Below are positions 9,558-19,543 of a stretch of DNA of 64,000 bases, one piece after another. A model generated the notes under the pieces. That model searched no databases. It had not been told where the DNA came from and saw only the letters and a program-made list of their open reading frames with translations. Position 1 is the first letter of the stretch. Every line of letters begins with the position of its first letter. Position numbers and translations under genes: made by a program. The DNA is from an uncultured Litoreibacter sp. Its GTDB lineage: Bacteria; Pseudomonadota; Alphaproteobacteria; Rhodobacterales; Rhodobacteraceae. The stretch lies in contig NZ_CANKWO010000001.1 in the NCBI RefSeq assembly GCF_947487515.1, positions 310,001 through 374,000 of the forward strand. The letters run 5' to 3'.

Positions 9558-11363
9558 TTAGACCACCACGGCGGCCCCATCCGCCGAAGTTCCGGCAGTT
9601 TGGCGAAACATGGAAAACAATTCGCGACCAATGCCGTGCGAATTGCTGCCAAGATCCGGCGTCGCGGCAGGGCGGCTGTCGACCCCAGAGGTCAAAACTT
9701 CCAACGTCCCTTGGGTCGCATCCAACCGGATCACGTCGCCATTCTGCAGCTTGCCGATCAACCCGCCATCAACCGCTTCGGGGCAGACGTGAATTGCAGC
9801 AGGCACCTTCCCCGAGGCCCCGGACATACGCCCGTCGGTCACCAACGCCACGTTCAACCCGCGATCTTGCAACACTGCCAGCACCGGCGTCAGGCCGTGA
9901 AGCTCCGGCATTCCGTTGGCCTTTGGGCCCTGAAAGCGCACCACGATGATGGTGTCGGAGGTGAATTCGCCCGCTTTGAACGCAGCTTTCACTGCGTCTT
10001 GTGTGTGAAAAACGCGCACAGGTGCTTCGATCGTCCGGCGCTCGGGTGCCACAGCCGAGACCTTGATCACCCCACGGCCCAGATTGCCCTGAAGCTGCTT
10101 CAAGCCACCTTGAGCGGCAAAGGGGTCCCTGACCGGACGCAGTATCCGGTCATTTTGGGAGGTCCTTGGGGCGTCTTCCCATGACAGCACCCCATCGCGA
10201 AGTTTCGGGTCCCGCGCATATGCCCCAAGCCCCGTGCCCATCACTGTGCGGGTGTCTGGATGCAGCAAACCTGCGTCCAACAGTTCCCCGATCATATAGG
10301 TCAGCCCGCCTGCCGCATGGAAGTGGTTCACATCCGCAAGACCGTTCGGGTACACGCGCGCCATCAGTGGCGTGGCGTCCGACAAATCCGACAGGTCTTG
10401 CAGATCAAGGATAACCCCTGCCGCACGGGCCATTGCGATGATGTGAATCACCAGATTGGTCGAGCCCCCCGTGGCCATCAACCCGACAAGCCCGTTCACA
10501 AAGGTTTTCTCGTCCAGAATGTCGCACACTGGGGTGTAGTCATCACCAAGTGCTGTGATCTCCAAGGCGCGTTGGGCGCCGTATTTTGTCAGGGCGTCGC
10601 GCATTTCGGTATTGGGGTTCACAAAGCTGGAGCCTGGCAAATGCAGCCCCATAAATTCCATCAACATCTGGTTGGAATTGGCCGTGCCATAAAAGGTGCA
10701 GGTACCTGGGGAATGGTAGGAGGCCATTTCCGCAGCCATAAGCGCGTCGCGACCAACCTCACCTGCTGCAAACTGTTGGCGCACTTTGGCTTTCTCGTCG
10801 TTGGGCAAGCCCGACGCCATGGGGCCTGCAGGCAGGAAAATTCCGGGAAGATAGCCAAAGGTCGCGGCGGCGATGACCAAACCCGGTACGATTTTGTCGC
10901 ACACCCCTAGGTATACGGCAGCGTCAAAAGTGTTGTGGCTCAACCCGATGCCTGCCGCCAAAGCAATCACATCGCGCGAGAACAGCGATAGCTCCATCCC
11001 TACCTGACCTTGGGTCACGCCGTCACACATTGCAGGCACGCCACCCGCCACCTGAGCCGTGCCGCCAATTTCACGTGCCGCGGCCTTGATCAAATCGGGG
11101 TAGTCTTTGAAAGGCTGATGCGCCGACAACATATCGTTATAGGCCGAGATTATCCCAATATTTCCGCCCACCCCATCCAGCATCGGGGCCTGATCTTCCT
11201 CCATGGCCGCATAGGCATGCGCTTGATTGCCACAGGTCAAATGCCCTCGGCGGGGCCCTTCCTCGCTTGCGTGTCGCATCCGGTCCATATAGGCAGAGCG
11301 GGTCGGCTTCGAGCGATCAATGATACGTTGCGTCACGTCTTTGATGGTGGAATTGAGCGGCAT
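9558..11363 (-). CDS. edd: 6-Phosphogluconate dehydratase
   Basis: Dehydrates 6-phosphogluconate to KDPG. The 601-residue protein belongs to the IlvD/Edd family; length, [12 protein letters not shown] and [11 protein letters not shown] (iron-sulfur ligand region), [10 protein letters not shown] and [12 protein letters not shown] fit Edd. It leads an edd-eda unit. A palindrome of the LacI-operator type lies about 34 bases before its start (11397-11410), matching in core the operators of the nearby agl genes. This links glucose breakdown to alpha-glucoside uptake. Confidence 0.95.
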   Translation of the reverse strand: MPLNSTIKDVTQRIIDRSKPTRSAYMDRMRHASEEGPRRGHLTCGNQAHAYAAMEEDQAPMLDGVGGNIGIISAYNDMLSAHQPFKDYPDLIKAAAREIGGTAQVAGGVPAMCDGVTQGQVGMELSLFSRDVIALAAGIGLSHNTFDAAVYLGVCDKIVPGLVIAAATFGYLPGIFLPAGPMASGLPNDEKAKVRQQFAAGEVGRDALMAAEMASYHSPGTCTFYGTANSNQMLMEFMGLHLPGSSFVNPNTEMRDALTKYGAQRALEITALGDDYTPVCDILDEKTFVNGLVGLMATGGSTNLVIHIIAMARAAGVILDLQDLSDLSDATPLMARVYPNGLADVNHFHAAGGLTYMIGELLDAGLLHPDTRTVMGTGLGAYARDPKLRDGVLSWEDAPRTSQNDRILRPVRDPFAAQGGLKQLQGNLGRGVIKVSAVAPERRTIEAPVRVFHTQDAVKAAFKAGEFTSDTIIVVRFQGPKANGMPELHGLTPVLAVLQDRGLNVALVTDGRMSGASGKVPAAIHVCPEAVDGGLIGKLQNGDVIRLDATQGTLEVLTSGVDSRPAATPDLGSNSHGIGRELFSMFRQTAGTSADGAAVVV

Positions 11364-11396
11364 GGCGTCCTCCGTAAACTACAAGTTTTATAGCTA

Positions 11397-11421
11397 CGTT
11401 AGCGCTAACGGTAAAGCGCTT
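11397..11421. promoter_or_regulatory. LacI-family operator candidates upstream of edd
   Basis: CGTTAGCGCTAACG (11397-11410) is a perfect 14-bp palindrome with the AGCGCT centre typical of LacI/GalR operators. Three bases on, AAGCGCTT (11414-11421) repeats the same core and resembles the agl operators at 18292 and 18466. The position, about 34 bases before edd, suits repression of edd-eda by the agl regulator or another LacI protein. Confidence 0.6.
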
Positions 11422-11470
11422 CGCTCCGCCCCAATTGCGCTGGAGTGACGCAGGCCGTATTGCAGGGCCC

Positions 11471-11920
11471 ATGACAGAGTTCGACATCACAATCGCCCAA
11501 CCGGAAGATGCAGTTTCACTGCTGCCAATGGTTCGCGCTTTGGCTGCCTTTCACGGGGATGTGCCAGAGGTGACGGAGCAAGATTTGCACCGTGACCTGT
11601 CGGACGGATGGCTTTACGGGCTTGTGGCAAGGTGCGAAAATCGCCCCCTTGGATACGCGCTTTTGACCCCGCAAGCACAGGCCCAATACGGGGCACGCGG
11701 AATGGACCTTCATCACCTATATGTTGAACAAAATCAGCGCGGTCATGGTGTCGGCTCCGCCCTCATCGCGTCTGCCGAAGCTTTGACTGTCGCGCGAGGC
11801 GGCTCGTATCTGATCATCGGAGCCGAAGCCGGAAATATCGCCGCGCAGCGGTTCTACCTCAGCCACGGCTATGAGACGCGCGCCTCCTCCGGCCAACGGT
11901 TTCGAAAAAACCTGCCCTAG
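11471..11920 (+). CDS. GNAT-family N-acetyltransferase
   Basis: A 149-residue GCN5-type acetyltransferase starting at the ATG at 11471. The acetyl-CoA-binding region is LYVEQNQRGHGVGSAL (R/QxxGxG/A pyrophosphate loop), followed by the usual AQRFYLSHGYE ending. The substrate cannot be predicted. It lies on the opposite strand between edd and aglK, and its stop overlaps the aglK stop by four bases. Confidence 0.85.
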   Translation: MTEFDITIAQPEDAVSLLPMVRALAAFHGDVPEVTEQDLHRDLSDGWLYGLVARCENRPLGYALLTPQAQAQYGARGMDLHHLYVEQNQRGHGVGSALIASAEALTVARGGSYLIIGAEAGNIAAQRFYLSHGYETRASSGQRFRKNLP

Positions 11921-13014
11921 CGGTAAAGCAGCGATTTCCCCTCGAAGAACAAATGCACCTTGGACGGGTCAGCGGTCATCGTCATCTCTGTGCCGCGCAC
12001 ATCGGGGTGTATGCCTTGCAACTTGGCGATAACCGGCTCTTGATCTGGATTGGATTTGGCAAAGTAAAGCTGGGTGACTTCGCCCAATGCTTCGACAATG
12101 TTTACTGTGCCACGGAAGGCGTAATCCCCGCCGTCGGTAACTTGCATGTCTTCGGGGCGAATGCCGACGTTGACCTGCAGCCCCATGTCCTGCGCGGTGG
12201 TAGGGATATGGGCCGCAAGAACGCCCTGCCCCTGCGCCAATGCAACGGTTGTGACCTCCCCCGTCCCGACGACTTCGCCCGAGAGCAAATTCATCGCAGG
12301 AGATCCGATGAACTGGGCGACGAACTCGTTCTGGGGCGTCTCGTAAAGCTCGAGCGGGCTGCCCACCTGCGCAACGCCCTTATCCGCCAAGACCACAATG
12401 CGGGTTGCCAGCGTCATCGCCTCAACCTGATCATGGGTGACGTAAATCATTGTCGATTGCGGCATGCTTTCCTTGAGCTGGGCGATTTCGATCCGCGTGG
12501 CGACCCGCAAGGAGGCATCCAAATTCGACAGCGGCTCGTCGAACAGATAGACCTTCGGGTCGCGCACAATCGAGCGCCCGATTGCCACCCGTTGCCGCTG
12601 CCCGCCCGACAACGCCTTGGGCAGGCGGTCAAGATAGTCTTCCAGCTGCAACACCTTCGCCGCACGCGCAACGGCTGCGTCAATTTCATCGGCAGGTTTC
12701 TTGGCCAGTTTCAGCGCAAAGGCCATGTTGTCGCGCACCGTCATATGCGGGTAAAGCGCGTAGCTTTGAAACACCATGGCGATCCCGCGCTGCGCAGGAG
12801 GCATGTCATTCATCACCTCGCCGTCGATTTGCAACTCTCCGGCGGTGATTTTCTCCAATCCTGCGATCATGCGCAGCAAGGTAGATTTACCGCAGCCCGA
12901 GGGGCCTACAAAAACGATCAACTCGCCGGCGGTGATATCCAGATTGATGTCTTTCAGCACCTCAACCGCGCCGCCGTAGGTTTTCCCAACCCCTGTGAGT
13001 TTCAAATCCGCCAA
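11917..13014 (-). CDS. aglK: Sugar ABC transporter ATP-binding protein (alpha-glucoside type)
   Basis: The ATPase that powers the AglEFG importer at the inner membrane face. It has 365 residues in the MalK/UgpC family. Walker A is GPSGCGKST (37-45), the signature is LSGGQRQRVAIGRS, Walker B is VYLFDEP, and the C-terminus is an OB-fold regulatory domain. The start is a TTG at 13014 with AGGGGA eight bases upstream and no better ATG. It is the last gene of aglEFGAK, 16 bases after aglA. The C-terminal domain may bind enzyme IIA-like regulators, as in MalK, but this is inferred only from family. Confidence 0.9.
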   Translation of the reverse strand: MADLKLTGVGKTYGGAVEVLKDINLDITAGELIVFVGPSGCGKSTLLRMIAGLEKITAGELQIDGEVMNDMPPAQRGIAMVFQSYALYPHMTVRDNMAFALKLAKKPADEIDAAVARAAKVLQLEDYLDRLPKALSGGQRQRVAIGRSIVRDPKVYLFDEPLSNLDASLRVATRIEIAQLKESMPQSTMIYVTHDQVEAMTLATRIVVLADKGVAQVGSPLELYETPQNEFVAQFIGSPAMNLLSGEVVGTGEVTTVALAQGQGVLAAHIPTTAQDMGLQVNVGIRPEDMQVTDGGDYAFRGTVNIVEALGEVTQLYFAKSNPDQEPVIAKLQGIHPDVRGTEMTMTADPSKVHLFFEGKSLLYR

Positions 13015-13030
13015 GAGAATTCCCCTTCAA

Positions 13031-14674
13031 TTACCGTTTCAACGCGAAACACGGCTGCCACTGATCCAGATGAACACCCCCAAGGGCATCCGCGGTCGCG
13101 CCACCCAACTCGGTGCCAATGGCCCGCCACTCGCCCGCTGGCATCTGCAACACCGCAGGCCTATCCGACATGTTGAAGGCGCAAAAGATCGTCTGCCCCT
13201 CATGGCTACGCTGAAATTGCAGCACATCGCCTTGGGCTTGCGTCTGCGTCTGCGTCCCTTTCACCAACGCCGGATGCGCCCTACGGAAAGCCAAGACACG
13301 GCGGTAATGATGCAACGGGGCGCAAGGGTCGCTCTCTTGGGCGGCAACAGAGCGGGTCAGATGCGCCTGCCCCACAGGCAGCCACGCCTTGCCAGTAGAG
13401 AAGCCGCCATTGTGATTGGACAGCTCCCAAACCATCGGAGTGCGGCAACCGTCGCGCCCTTTGAATTCGGGCCAAAACTCTATGCCGTAGGGGTCTTGCA
13501 AGTCGTCAAAGGCGACATCCGCCTCCGGAAGGCCCAGCTCTTCGCCTTGGTACAAACACAGCGATCCGCGCAAAGCCCCCATCATGCTGGTGTAGCCGCA
13601 CAACGCCTGAGGGCTCAGGTTCCAGCGTGTCGCATGGCGCACAACGTCATGGTTGGAAAAGGCCCAACACGCCCAACCATCAGGCGCTGCGGCCTCCAGT
13701 CGGGTCATGGTTTCCACCACGCCTTGGGCACTCAGCCGGTCTGGCGACAAGAACTCGAAGGCGTAACACATGTGAACACCTGTCTCGCCTGCGGTATAGG
13801 TCCCTAATAGCTCCAACCCCCGCTGTGCATCCCCCACTTCCCCTACGCAGGTCGCCGCTGGGTATTGATCCAGAAGCGCTCGAAAGCGGGCAAGAAAGGC
13901 CAGATTTTCAGGCTGGTTTTTGGAAAACAGATGCTCTTGGTGATTGTAGGGGTTTACCGAAGGCGCAATGGTGTCATTGCGGCGTTCCGGCGGTAGGGCC
14001 GGATTGTCGCGCAGCATTTTGTCGGCAAAATAAAAGTTGATTGTATCCAGACGAAACCCGTCCACTCCGCGCTCCAACCAAAATCTGGTGGCGTCCAGCA
14101 AGGCATCTTGCACTTGGGCGGAGTGGAAATTCAGGTCGGGCTGCGATGTCAGGAAATTGTGCAAATAATACTGCTCTCGTCGCGCGTCCCATTGCCACCC
14201 AGAGCCGCCAAAGATCGACAGCCAATTGTTTGGCGGCGTTCCATCCGGTTTCGGGTCCGCCCAGACGTACCAATCCGCCTTGGCATTGTCGCGATCCTTG
14301 CGGCTTTCGCGGAACCACGGGTGCTGATCTGATGTGTGCGACAGCACCAGATCAATCATCACCTTCACCCCCTTGTCATGCGCCGCGGCCACCAATGCGT
14401 CGAAATCGTCCAATGTGCCAAACATCGGGTCCACGTCGCAGTAGTTGCTGACGTCATAGCCGAAATCCTTCATCGGGGAGGTAAAGAACGGGCTGATCCA
14501 AATCGCATCCACCCCCAAGGAGGCGATATAAGGAATGCGTTGCGTGATCCCAATCAAATCGCCGATGCCATTGCCGGTGCTGTCTTGAAAACTGCGCGGG
14601 TAAATCTGGTAGATCACCGCTCCGCGCCACCAATCCTTGTCCGGCGCCATTGCCGCTGTAATTTCTGTATCCAT
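13031..14674 (-). CDS. aglA: Alpha-glucosidase, GH13
   Basis: Hydrolyses imported alpha-glucosides (sucrose, maltose, trehalose or similar) in the cytoplasm. The 547-residue protein opens with DWWRGAVIYQIYPRSFQDS, usual for oligo-1,6-glucosidase-like GH13 enzymes. VDGFRLDTINFYF holds the nucleophile Asp, GEVGD the acid/base Glu, and FSNHDVVRHATRW the third catalytic Asp. I chose the ATG at 14674, 23 bases after the aglG stop; a frame runs further upstream but only over aglG. No signal peptide, so it acts after transport. Confidence 0.92.
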   Translation of the reverse strand: MDTEITAAMAPDKDWWRGAVIYQIYPRSFQDSTGNGIGDLIGITQRIPYIASLGVDAIWISPFFTSPMKDFGYDVSNYCDVDPMFGTLDDFDALVAAAHDKGVKVMIDLVLSHTSDQHPWFRESRKDRDNAKADWYVWADPKPDGTPPNNWLSIFGGSGWQWDARREQYYLHNFLTSQPDLNFHSAQVQDALLDATRFWLERGVDGFRLDTINFYFADKMLRDNPALPPERRNDTIAPSVNPYNHQEHLFSKNQPENLAFLARFRALLDQYPAATCVGEVGDAQRGLELLGTYTAGETGVHMCYAFEFLSPDRLSAQGVVETMTRLEAAAPDGWACWAFSNHDVVRHATRWNLSPQALCGYTSMMGALRGSLCLYQGEELGLPEADVAFDDLQDPYGIEFWPEFKGRDGCRTPMVWELSNHNGGFSTGKAWLPVGQAHLTRSVAAQESDPCAPLHHYRRVLAFRRAHPALVKGTQTQTQAQGDVLQFQRSHEGQTIFCAFNMSDRPAVLQMPAGEWRAIGTELGGATADALGGVHLDQWQPCFALKR

Positions 14675-14697
14675 TTGGGTCACGGAGTTCGTCCTAT

Positions 14698-15822
14698 CTA
14701 TTTCACCGAGCCAGCCAGAAGACCGCGCACCAGATAGCGTTGCATTGTAAAGAAAACGATCAAAGGCACAGCAATCGACACGAAGGCCGCCGCCGCCAAA
14801 ATCCCCCAATCCCCGCCCTTGGAGCCCAGAAGATCATCGGCAATTTTCACAGTCATGACCCAGCTTTGCGAATTTGACGGCAAGAACACTTTGGCCACGA
14901 GCAAGTCATTCCACGTCCACAAAAACTGGAAAATCGCGAAGGACGCCAGCGCTGGAAAGCTCAGTGGCAGCACGATCTTGGTGAACACCTGAAAATCTGT
15001 GGCCCCGTCGACTTTGGCACTTTCGATGATATCTCTCGGCAGCCCGACCATGTAATTGCGCAAAAGATAGATCGCCAAAGGCAGCCCGAAGCCGGTGTGC
15101 GCCATCCAGATACCAAGGAAGCTTTGGCCGATGCCAACTTTGTTGTGCAACGTCAGCAATGGCACCAAGGCCAGCTGCAAGGGCACAACCAGAAGCCCCA
15201 CAACCAAGGCGATCAGGAAACCACGGCCTTTGAAATCCATCCAAGCAAGCGCGTAAGCTGCGAAGGCCGCGATCAGGATCGGGATGATGGTCGCGGGAAT
15301 GGTCACCGTCAAAGTATTTATGAATGCGAGGTCCATGTTATCGGAGGCCAGAATTGTACGGTAATTGGCCAGCGAAAATTCGGGCGGGCTGGCTGCCGAA
15401 AAATAGATCGACGGATCTCGTTTGATCTCCACCGGTGATCGGTAGTCATAGCGCCCGTCTGCATAAACCGTCAGCGTCCGTCCTTTGGTCAGCTTTGCCG
15501 TATGCCCTGCCGCGAACTCCACAGGGGCCGCGCGCTTCCCGCCAAATCGCGCGACAACGCCCGCCCCCTCTGCAAAAACGTTACCGGAGAGAACGCGCAT
15601 ATCTCCGTCAACGATCACGCCGTCTTTGGGGGCTTTGAACTTGTGGTTCTGCTCCACCGGAAAAGGCGACAACCACCACCCTGTGGCGCTAATTTGGTCG
15701 CGGTCACGAAAGGAGGAGATCAGCAGCCCCACCGTCGGGATCAGCCAGATCACCACCAACATCACAACCGAGATATTCACCACCCAAGACAAGGATGATT
15801 TAGTTCCGGCAATGCTGTTCAT
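14698..15822 (-). CDS. aglG: Alpha-glucoside ABC transporter permease
   Basis: One of two inner-membrane permeases. It has 374 residues, with one N-terminal helix, a periplasmic insert at about 45-130 and then the MalG-like six-helix core ending YLVRGLLAGSVK. The EAA loop, which contacts the ATPase, is DIIESAKVDGATDFQVFTKIVLP. The large periplasmic insert is typical of AglG compared with MalG. Its ATG overlaps the aglF stop (ATGA, 15819-15822). Confidence 0.93.
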   Translation of the reverse strand: MNSIAGTKSSLSWVVNISVVMLVVIWLIPTVGLLISSFRDRDQISATGWWLSPFPVEQNHKFKAPKDGVIVDGDMRVLSGNVFAEGAGVVARFGGKRAAPVEFAAGHTAKLTKGRTLTVYADGRYDYRSPVEIKRDPSIYFSAASPPEFSLANYRTILASDNMDLAFINTLTVTIPATIIPILIAAFAAYALAWMDFKGRGFLIALVVGLLVVPLQLALVPLLTLHNKVGIGQSFLGIWMAHTGFGLPLAIYLLRNYMVGLPRDIIESAKVDGATDFQVFTKIVLPLSFPALASFAIFQFLWTWNDLLVAKVFLPSNSQSWVMTVKIADDLLGSKGGDWGILAAAAFVSIAVPLIVFFTMQRYLVRGLLAGSVK

Positions 15823-16799
15823 CGCTCTGCCTCCGCACGGGCTTGACGGATGTTCCAGATCATCACCGGCAGCACGATCACCATAATAACAAAGGCCACC
15901 GCCGTGGCGCGACCATCATCGCGGAACATGTAACTCATCATGTAGCTGGGCAATATGTCGGTTCCGAAGTTGCCGCCGGTCATCGTGTAGACGATGTCGA
16001 ACACCTTCAGCACAAGGATGGTAATCGTCGTCCAGACCACCACAATCGTGCCCTTGATTTGCGGCACTTTGATCCGAAAGAACACTTGAAACGGGTTGGC
16101 CCCATCGATGATGGCCGCCTCCACGGTTTCCTCTGGAATGCCGCGCAAAGCAGCACTTAAGATCACCATGGCAAAGCCGGTTTGAATCCAGACCAGAATG
16201 AACATCAAGAAGAAGTTGTTCCAGAACGGCAGCTGCAAAGGATCAAGCGGCGCGGCGCCAAAACTGTCGCGGATCGCGTTGATGAGCCCGATGTCGGGAT
16301 TGTTTGCATAGACAAACTTCCATATCAGCGACGCCCCCACAAATGAGATCGCCATTGGCATGAAAATAAGGGATTTGGCTATATTCCCCCAAACCAGCCG
16401 GTCCGTTAACTGTGCCACCAACAACCCGAGAAAAGTCGCCCCCGCAGGCACCACAAGCACCCAAAGGAAATTGTTCACCAATGCTGTTTGAAACCCGTCG
16501 TCAGCAAACATGACGCGGTAATTGCCAAAGCCGATGAACAGCTCGCCGCTGCGGTTAAACAAGGACCGGTAAAAGGAGCCCACAACCGGATACAGCAGGT
16601 ACAGCGACATGGCGCAAAGGGCCGGAAGTAAGAACAACCAAGGGCGCACCATGTTGGCGCGGTTGATGTTTCGGCCGGAATTCTTGGACCCAACGGGGAA
16701 GATAACCTTATCAAGGATCAGGTTGGAGGCATAAAAATACCCCACGCAACCGCCCACACCGATCAGAATGGTTAGCATTCCTTGGATCATCGGGGACAC
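15819..16799 (-). CDS. aglF: Alpha-glucoside ABC transporter permease
   Basis: The second permease, MalF-like, of 326 residues. I place the start at a GTG (16799) because AGAGGA precedes it by seven bases; an ATG three codons later (16790) is also possible. Membrane helices run from LTILIGVGGCVGYFYA onward. The EAA loop reads GIPEETVEAAIIDGANPFQVFFRI. It forms the channel with AglG and overlaps that gene by four bases. The gap to aglE is 73 bases, which may hold an attenuating hairpin, as solute-binding proteins are normally made in excess. Confidence 0.9.
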   Translation of the reverse strand: MSPMIQGMLTILIGVGGCVGYFYASNLILDKVIFPVGSKNSGRNINRANMVRPWLFLLPALCAMSLYLLYPVVGSFYRSLFNRSGELFIGFGNYRVMFADDGFQTALVNNFLWVLVVPAGATFLGLLVAQLTDRLVWGNIAKSLIFMPMAISFVGASLIWKFVYANNPDIGLINAIRDSFGAAPLDPLQLPFWNNFFLMFILVWIQTGFAMVILSAALRGIPEETVEAAIIDGANPFQVFFRIKVPQIKGTIVVVWTTITILVLKVFDIVYTMTGGNFGTDILPSYMMSYMFRDDGRATAVAFVIMVIVLPVMIWNIRQARAEAER

Positions 16800-16872
16800 T
16801 GGGCAATCCTCTCGGCAAAGAAACAATGAGGTTGCGAGCGGAACACCCCCTCGCAACCTCTAGGCTTGGGGT

Positions 16873-18231
16873 CTACTGGATCGCGTCCCAACGGGTTTGA
16901 ATACCCTTGGCGACCTCGGCGGCATCCGTGCCGGTGACATAGTCAACCATACCGGTCCAAAACGCGCCTGCGCCAATTTCTCCTGGCATCAAGTCAGAGG
17001 CGTCAAAGCGGAAGGTCGTGGCGTTCTGCAAGATTTCACCCTGCGCGCGCAGGCTGTCGTCCGAATAGGCCGCAAGGTTAACGCCCGCATGCGCCGTCAA
17101 GAATCCGCCCTGCGTCATCCACAACTCATGCGCGATGGGCAACTTCATGAACTCGATCATCGCATGGGCCGCATCAGACGGGTTGGTGATCGCAAATAAC
17201 GCCCCCGCCCCAAGAACCGGCTTGCCTAAATCTTTGTCCGCGAAGGCTGGGAAGTAGAAGAAATCCACATCCTCACCCATTTCCGTTCCCTCAGGGAAGA
17301 AGGCCGGAATGAAGGACGCCTGACGGTGCATGTAACATTTTTGCGGGATGGTGAACAAACCTGCGGGGCTGTCGCGGAAATCCGTGCTGGCCACCGCCGC
17401 TGCCCCGCCGTCAACATAGGCGTCATTGCGCGCGAAGGCGCCAAAGGCTTCAATCGCTGCAATCACTTTGGGATCATCAAACTTCATCTCATTGGCGACC
17501 CATGCGTCGTAATCTTCAGGCGTGTTGGTGCGCAGCATCATGTCCTCGACCCAATCTGTCGCAGGCCACCCTGTTGCCGCGCCTGATCCCAGACCGATAC
17601 ACCAAGGCGTTCCGCCGTCAGCGACGATCTGATCGGTCAACGCCTTCAGCTCTTCCATCGTTTCAGGGATGTCGTAGCCGCCTTCGTCAAAGGCCTCGGG
17701 CGAATACCACACCAGCGACTTCACATCGACGCGGTAGAACATGCCGTAAAGCTGGTCCGCGCCGTCTTTGTCCGCATAGGTGCCCAAATCAACCCACGAC
17801 TGACCCGCCGCAAAATTGTCTTTGACCCAATCCCCGGTGCCTTTGGCCAAGGGGGTCAGCAACCCTTGGCTTGCCATATCTGCGGCAAGGCCGGGTTGTG
17901 GAAAGGCTGCCAAATTCGGGGCCGAGCCAGAGCGCGCGGACACGACGATGTCCTGCTCGAAGCTGTCAGAGCCGGAATAATTCACCTCCGCCCCTGTGGC
18001 GGCGGTGAAATAGGCAAAAACTTTCTCTACCTTCTCTTTTTCGTTGCCAGTCCACGCGCCGGTGATTGTGACGGTTTGCCCCGACAAATCCGTGGCATCC
18101 GCAAACGCATTATAGCTGCCCCATGTGAAGTCGCCGCCGTCAGTTCCATATGCGAGATGCCCATCTGCAAAGGCCGCTCCGCTGAACAAGGCCGCAATCG
18201 CAACCGAGGCTGTTAACGTATTCTTCATCAT
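16873..18231 (-). CDS. aglE: Alpha-glucoside ABC transporter substrate-binding protein
   Basis: A periplasmic solute-binding protein of 452 residues that captures the sugar. Residues 1-22 are a signal peptide ending in GAAFA. The mature part has the family-1 extracellular-binding fold, with NYSGSDSFEQDIVV and the LGSGAATGWPATDWVEDM segment common to AglE proteins. Two adjacent ATGs occur (18231, 18228); a GGGAGGA box lies just upstream and spacing slightly favours the second. It is the first gene of the agl operon and its upstream gap carries LacI-type operators. Confidence 0.94.
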   Translation of the reverse strand: MMKNTLTASVAIAALFSGAAFADGHLAYGTDGGDFTWGSYNAFADATDLSGQTVTITGAWTGNEKEKVEKVFAYFTAATGAEVNYSGSDSFEQDIVVSARSGSAPNLAAFPQPGLAADMASQGLLTPLAKGTGDWVKDNFAAGQSWVDLGTYADKDGADQLYGMFYRVDVKSLVWYSPEAFDEGGYDIPETMEELKALTDQIVADGGTPWCIGLGSGAATGWPATDWVEDMMLRTNTPEDYDAWVANEMKFDDPKVIAAIEAFGAFARNDAYVDGGAAAVASTDFRDSPAGLFTIPQKCYMHRQASFIPAFFPEGTEMGEDVDFFYFPAFADKDLGKPVLGAGALFAITNPSDAAHAMIEFMKLPIAHELWMTQGGFLTAHAGVNLAAYSDDSLRAQGEILQNATTFRFDASDLMPGEIGAGAFWTGMVDYVTGTDAAEVAKGIQTRWDAIQ

Positions 18232-18291
18232 ATCCTCCCAGATACTGCGCGTATGGCGCGCAATGATTTAGACCGCTCCGAGAATCATTTC

Positions 18292-18303
18292 CAAAGCGCT
18301 TTG
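18292..18303. promoter_or_regulatory. AglR-type operator at the agl promoter
   Basis: CAAAGCGCTTTG is a perfect 12-bp palindrome 61 bases before aglE. On the minus strand a TTGACA -35 hexamer (18342 to 18337) lies upstream of it, so the operator would sit near the transcription start and block it. The -10 is poor by eye. Confidence 0.6.
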
Positions 18304-18465
18304 AATTGCGATGACCGTGCCGCAGCCAATCTGCCCTGTCAACAACCCCAGTTACAAATCGACTGTTCGCCTATGCTGCAAGGTTATCGCTGCGCCTCTC
18401 AAACACATATCTCGATAAAACCCCTTTGACGCCGAGCAAAACTCGCCGTAACAATCACCCCCATA

Positions 18466-18481
18466 TCCAAAGCGCTTTGGA
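18466..18481. promoter_or_regulatory. AglR-type operator before the LacI gene
   Basis: TCCAAAGCGCTTTGGA is a perfect 16-bp palindrome, 21 bases before the GTG start of the regulator gene. It shares the CAAAGCGCTTTG core with the site at 18292. A possible promoter lies just upstream (TTGACG 18426-18431, 17-base spacer, TAACAA 18449-18454). This arrangement predicts self-repression of the regulator-glucosidase-glucokinase unit. Confidence 0.65.
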
Positions 18482-18502
18482 GACTTGGAAAGGTTTGTAA
18501 TA

Positions 18503-19531
18503 GTGAATTTACGAGAATTATCAGACCTGCTTGGGCTTTCTCAGACGACCGTCAGTCGTGCCCTGAACGGCTATCCTGAGGTCAAGGAAGCCACCCGCAA
18601 ACGCGTAACCGAAGCTGCGAACGCCCATAATTACCACCCCAATACCCGCGCCAAAAGTCTCGCGACGGGTCGCACGATGTCGATCGGGCATGTGATCCCC
18701 CTGTCCAGCCAGCATGAGATGGTCAACTGCGTGTTCTCGGATTTTATTGCTGGCGCTGGCGAATCCTATGCGCGTCACGGCTATGACATGCGGGTGTCCG
18801 TGGTGGATGACCTGAAGGAGGCGGACGCCTATAAGACCCTTGCGACCACTGGAAAAGTGGACGGGGTTATCGTCCATGGACCGTTGGTTAATGACGAACG
18901 CATCCCGCTGTTGGTTCAACTGGGCCTGCCGTTCGTGGTGCATGGCCGCTCCAGCGATTGCACCACCCCCTATAGCTGGCTGGACGTGAATAATATCTCT
19001 GCCTTCAAACGCGCCACTGATTTCTTGCTAGATCTGGGGCATAAACGCGTGGCTTTGATCAACGGATTGGAGACCATGGATTTCGCCATGAGGCGGCGCG
19101 AGGGATACGCAAATGCGCTGGCGGATCGCGACATTCCACTGGATGCGGCTCTCACCTATAGTTCCGAAATGACGGAGCCGTTCGGCTACGCCAAAACCTG
19201 TGAAATGCTGGATGCCGCGGAGCCTCCTACCGCCATCATTACCTCCTCCCTTATACCCGCCCTCGGCGTGCGTCGTGCGGTTGAGGAACGCGGTCTAACA
19301 ATCGGAAAAGACGTGTCAATTATCTGTTTCGATGATGCGTTGTCCTACCTGCCCAACGGCGCGGGATCCCCGATATTCACCGCGGCGCGATCCTCTGTGC
19401 GGGATGCAGGCCGCAGATGTGGCGAGATGCTGATGGATCAAATTGAAGGCCGCACGTCGGGCCCTGTCCATGAGTTGTGGGAAGCCGAACTTGTGGTTGG
19501 GCAGTCCACCGGCCCTGCCCCAAACCGCTAA
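18503..19531 (+). CDS. aglR: LacI-family transcriptional regulator of the agl locus
   Basis: A LacI/GalR repressor of 342 residues starting at a GTG (18503) with AAAGG nine bases upstream. The helix-turn-helix is ELSDLLGLSQTTVSRALNGY, followed by the hinge NAHNYHPNTRAKSLATGRT. The rest is a periplasmic-binding-protein-like sugar domain. It is divergent from aglEFGAK and first in a unit with the GH1 and glucokinase genes, with operators on both sides of the gap. The likely inducer is an alpha-glucoside or glucose; this is inferred from context. The symbol follows the rhizobial agl locus. Confidence 0.88.
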   Translation: MNLRELSDLLGLSQTTVSRALNGYPEVKEATRKRVTEAANAHNYHPNTRAKSLATGRTMSIGHVIPLSSQHEMVNCVFSDFIAGAGESYARHGYDMRVSVVDDLKEADAYKTLATTGKVDGVIVHGPLVNDERIPLLVQLGLPFVVHGRSSDCTTPYSWLDVNNISAFKRATDFLLDLGHKRVALINGLETMDFAMRRREGYANALADRDIPLDAALTYSSEMTEPFGYAKTCEMLDAAEPPTAIITSSLIPALGVRRAVEERGLTIGKDVSIICFDDALSYLPNGAGSPIFTAARSSVRDAGRRCGEMLMDQIEGRTSGPVHELWEAELVVGQSTGPAPNR

Positions 19532-19543
19532 AGGCGCATCACC

